64,000 nucleotides of DNA from Thiobaca trueperi (lineage in GTDB: Bacteria; Pseudomonadota; Gammaproteobacteria; Chromatiales; Chromatiaceae). The notes under the pieces are model-generated. The model was not told where the DNA came from and searched no databases. It worked only from the letters and a program-made list of their open reading frames with translations. The stretch spans positions 248,001-312,000 of the forward strand of contig NZ_SMAO01000003.1 in the NCBI RefSeq assembly GCF_004342175.1. Direction: 5' to 3'. Shown here one piece after another: positions 61,651-64,000 of this stretch (the stretch's first letter is position 1; each line of letters opens with the position of its first letter). Position numbers and translations under genes: made by a program.

Positions 61651-64000
61651 TGAAGGTTCTGCTGATCACGCATGGCGAGTTTCTCGACGACTCGCGCATC
61701 GCCTCGGGCAACAGCGTGCGCGCTTATTATCTCGAACGCGGCCTTGCCGAGGCCGGGATCGAGATCGTGCATGTCCATCCTGCGGCATTGGGCACGCCCG
61801 CCGATCCGGCACCCCGGCCCGGCATTCGGGTGCGCGTCTACCAGGACCGCAGCACCCTGGCCTCACTGATCCGTGAGGAGTCTCCCGAGGCGCTGATTGT
61901 CGGTTACTGGGAGCTGATCGAATGGCTGCCGGAAGATCTGGATTTGCCGATCATCCTGGATGTGGTCGCGCCACGGATCCTGGAAGCCATGTATCAGGAC
62001 CAGCTCGATCTTTCCGGCGAGGTTGGACGCGCACTCGCCTGTTACCGTCGGGCTGATCGCTTTCTGGTCGGCAACCGGCGTCAGGCCAGCTTTCTGACCG
62101 CCTGGCTGATCCTGGCCGGATTCGACTGCCGGGTGGCGGCGCCCATCGATGTGCTGCCGATCTCGACCGAAAGCGCGCCGCCGATGGGAGCGACTGCCGA
62201 CATCAGGCTGCGATTGGTCTCCGGTGGCGTTTCCTGGCCCTGGCGTCGCACCGAACGCTGGTTCGACACCCTGGTGAGCGCGCTCCAGCAGCAGGGCACG
62301 GGCGGCGAGGAACTGACCTTATTCTCGGGTCGCTATCTCTATTCGCTGGAAGAGGAGAAGCCGGTCCCTGGTCCGCGTGAAGCGGCCTGGCCAGCGACGC
62401 TCGTCAAGCGCCACGAGTTGCTGCCCTATGGCGAGATGCAGCGATTTCTGCGCAGCGCATGCCATGTTGGCATTGAGCTTGCGGACGAGAATCCAGAACG
62501 CTGGCACAGCCAGTCATTCCGCGCCATGGAGTTCCTGCGTAATGGCCTGCCGTTGATCTGCAATGGGTACACTGAACTGGCGGAGCAGATCCGCGCCCAG
62601 GATGCCGGCTGGGTGATTGACCACGAAGACGAGCTCGATGCAGTGATCGGTGAGATCGTCGCCCGTCCCGACCTGATCGCCAGCAAATCTGCCAATGCAC
62701 TGAGGCTGGTTGACGAGCGTTTTCATTATGCCCTGACGATCAAGCCGCTGCTTGCGTTCCTCCGCGCCCCTGTCAAAGCTGTTCCCGGCGCGCCACTGAT
62801 CGCACTGGAGCCGGTCGCGCCACCCCCGGCCACCAGCATCGACCCCAGACCCGCTGATCAGCCTGATGACAGCCCGGCGTCCGCGTTGAGTGGATCCTTG
62901 CCCCTCGCGCTTGCGCGGCGCATGCGCAGGCACGTCCGGCAGCTATCGCGAAGCCTGCTGTTGCCGGTCGCGCGCGCCATGGGTCGACTTTACCGAACCG
63001 ACGCGGTCATCCTCGTCTCGCGCTCTGACATCCGACCCGCCAATCATGGTGCGGCAGTAAAGATTGACCGCACTGCCTGGGGGTTATCGCATCTGGTCGA
63101 GGCCGTCTATCTGCTAAGCGAGGATCGCGCCATCTACCATGAGGTGCGCGCCGGTCGCTTCCAGGAACGACGTTTCCCGCGCTGGCTGCAACGGATCGGC
63201 CCGGATCAGGAAAGGGTTCGCGAGAATCTGATCGCAGCCGGCATACCCTCTGGCGACGCCTTTCTCTATGACCCGGTCGGTGACTGGAGCTTCATCGTCC
63301 GTATCCTTTACCTGGCCCTGAAGACCGGCGCGCGCACCTATCAGGCGGAGTTTCCAGCCTATGGTCGTGCGACGGTCTGGGCGCGCGATCTGCTCGGAGG
63401 ACGGGCGCTGCTGGTCGAGCATAATGTCGAGTATCTGCGCCTGGCGGAACAGACGCCTGATCTGCCAGCCCACGGGTTGCGATTGCTCCGGGAGATCGAG
63501 CTTGCCTGGTGCAATCGCTCGGATGCCGTCATCACGGTCTCCGAGGCCGATCGCCAGCGTCTGCTGGAGGCGGGGGTCGGGGGCGAGCGGTTGCATGTGA
63601 TCCCGCATGGCGTGGATCTGGAACAATTTGATCGCGCCGAACCGCTTGACCTGCATGCCATCTACCGGATCCCGTGCGAGCGGGCGATCCTGGTCTATCA
63701 CGGCATCTATCTCTATCCACCGAATCTGGAAGCGATGGAGGTCATGGCGCGAGAAATTTTGCCGCGACTCGAACGTCTCGGCGTGGCGGCAACGGTGCTG
63801 GCGATCGGTGCCTATCCGCCCGCACTGACGCTCCATCCGCACCTGATCTTCACGGGGCCGGTCGATTCGGTGGCGCCTTACCTGAAAGGCGCGGATCTGG
63901 CTGTCGTCCCGCTACAGAAAGGCGGCGGGACGCGCATGAAGATCCTTGACTATTTTGCGGCTGGTCTGGCCGTCGTGAGTACCACCAAAGGCGCCGAGGG
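61650..64000 (+). CDS. Tandem glycosyltransferase (two GT4-like domains), cut by window end
   Basis: The frame is open from ATG 61650 to the end of the window (783 codons) with no stop, so the C-terminus is outside. The N-terminal GT-B domain starts MKVLLITHGEFLDDSRIASG and has HSQSFRAMEFLRNGLPLICN with its donor-site Glu. A Pro-rich linker lies near residues 385-415 (EPVAPPPATSIDPRPADQPD). A second GT4 domain begins near 450 (AVILVSRSDIRPANHGAAVK) and includes VITVSEADRQRLLEAGVGGE and VIPHGVDLEQFD. TGATG overlap with the preceding gene indicates co-translation, so the two proteins probably work in one glycan pathway. Confidence 0.88.
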   Translation, partial: MKVLLITHGEFLDDSRIASGNSVRAYYLERGLAEAGIEIVHVHPAALGTPADPAPRPGIRVRVYQDRSTLASLIREESPEALIVGYWELIEWLPEDLDLPIILDVVAPRILEAMYQDQLDLSGEVGRALACYRRADRFLVGNRRQASFLTAWLILAGFDCRVAAPIDVLPISTESAPPMGATADIRLRLVSGGVSWPWRRTERWFDTLVSALQQQGTGGEELTLFSGRYLYSLEEEKPVPGPREAAWPATLVKRHELLPYGEMQRFLRSACHVGIELADENPERWHSQSFRAMEFLRNGLPLICNGYTELAEQIRAQDAGWVIDHEDELDAVIGEIVARPDLIASKSANALRLVDERFHYALTIKPLLAFLRAPVKAVPGAPLIALEPVAPPPATSIDPRPADQPDDSPASALSGSLPLALARRMRRHVRQLSRSLLLPVARAMGRLYRTDAVILVSRSDIRPANHGAAVKIDRTAWGLSHLVEAVYLLSEDRAIYHEVRAGRFQERRFPRWLQRIGPDQERVRENLIAAGIPSGDAFLYDPVGDWSFIVRILYLALKTGARTYQAEFPAYGRATVWARDLLGGRALLVEHNVEYLRLAEQTPDLPAHGLRLLREIELAWCNRSDAVITVSEADRQRLLEAGVGGERLHVIPHGVDLEQFDRAEPLDLHAIYRIPCERAILVYHGIYLYPPNLEAMEVMAREILPRLERLGVAATVLAIGAYPPALTLHPHLIFTGPVDSVAPYLKGADLAVVPLQKGGGTRMKILDYFAAGLAVVSTTKGAE

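Overview
The window reads as a dense, high-GC chromosome segment of a Gammaproteobacterium. The gene content (YaeQ, RsmA, TopB, the trpG-trpD-trpC order, a Yjf-type PspA/DUF350/DUF2491 set, DUF3301, DUF3422, a Dct TRAP transporter and an Ech-type hydrogenase) would fit a purple sulfur bacterium or relative in the Chromatiales. No photosynthesis or sulfur-oxidation gene lies in the window, so that placement is inference. No rRNA, tRNA, CRISPR array, transposase or prophage was recognised.

Layout. 0-7.6 kb: the end of pgi, a large SNF2 helicase, a small membrane protein and thiC. 7.6-12.2 kb: an AT-richer accessory strip holding a three-gene ABC-three-component (ABC-3C) conflict system (nuclease-like protein, small middle component, SMC-like ATPase), yaeQ, a Crp-family gene relic and a YefM/YoeB toxin-antitoxin pair. 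12.2-14.6 kb: trpG-trpD-trpC. 14.9-23.2 kb: a hybrid sensor kinase, an MFS transporter, a thioesterase and a PspA/DUF350/DUF2491 set. 23.3-34.1 kb: tpm, pirin, azoR with a divergent LysR regulator, a YjfB-like protein, a GNAT/nitrilase pair, a cache protein, an acetate transporter, comF, a DegQ-type protease and two polysaccharide-export envelope proteins. 34.4-36.6 kb: rpmB-rpmG and malic enzyme. 36.9-42.1 kb: a complete six-gene echABCDEF-type membrane [NiFe] hydrogenase with intact metal ligands. 42.1-45.2 kb: dctPQM. 45.4-53.2 kb: apbE, the divergent mtaD/mtnA salvage pair, a guanidinium-type SMR exporter, rsmA and small envelope genes. 53.2-53.6 kb: two heptanucleotide arrays. 53.6-64 kb: a membrane-anchored SUMF1-like protein, topB and two very large multidomain glycosyltransferases, the last running off the window.

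The most unusual feature is how gene ends are built. Three unrelated repeat families sit at 3' ends and often provide the stop codon. Family A is about 85 bp, bounded by TTAAACCGCG and its inverted copy, often in pairs. Family B is a composite element around GGACAGGATTAACAGG. Family C is the palindrome TAGGGGCGAATTCATTCGCC. In five genes the TAA of the family A terminus is the stop codon in the same register. One family-A-like element between dctP and dctQ contains a strong intrinsic terminator.

The two best candidates for under-described biology are the ABC-3C locus and these stop-codon repeats.
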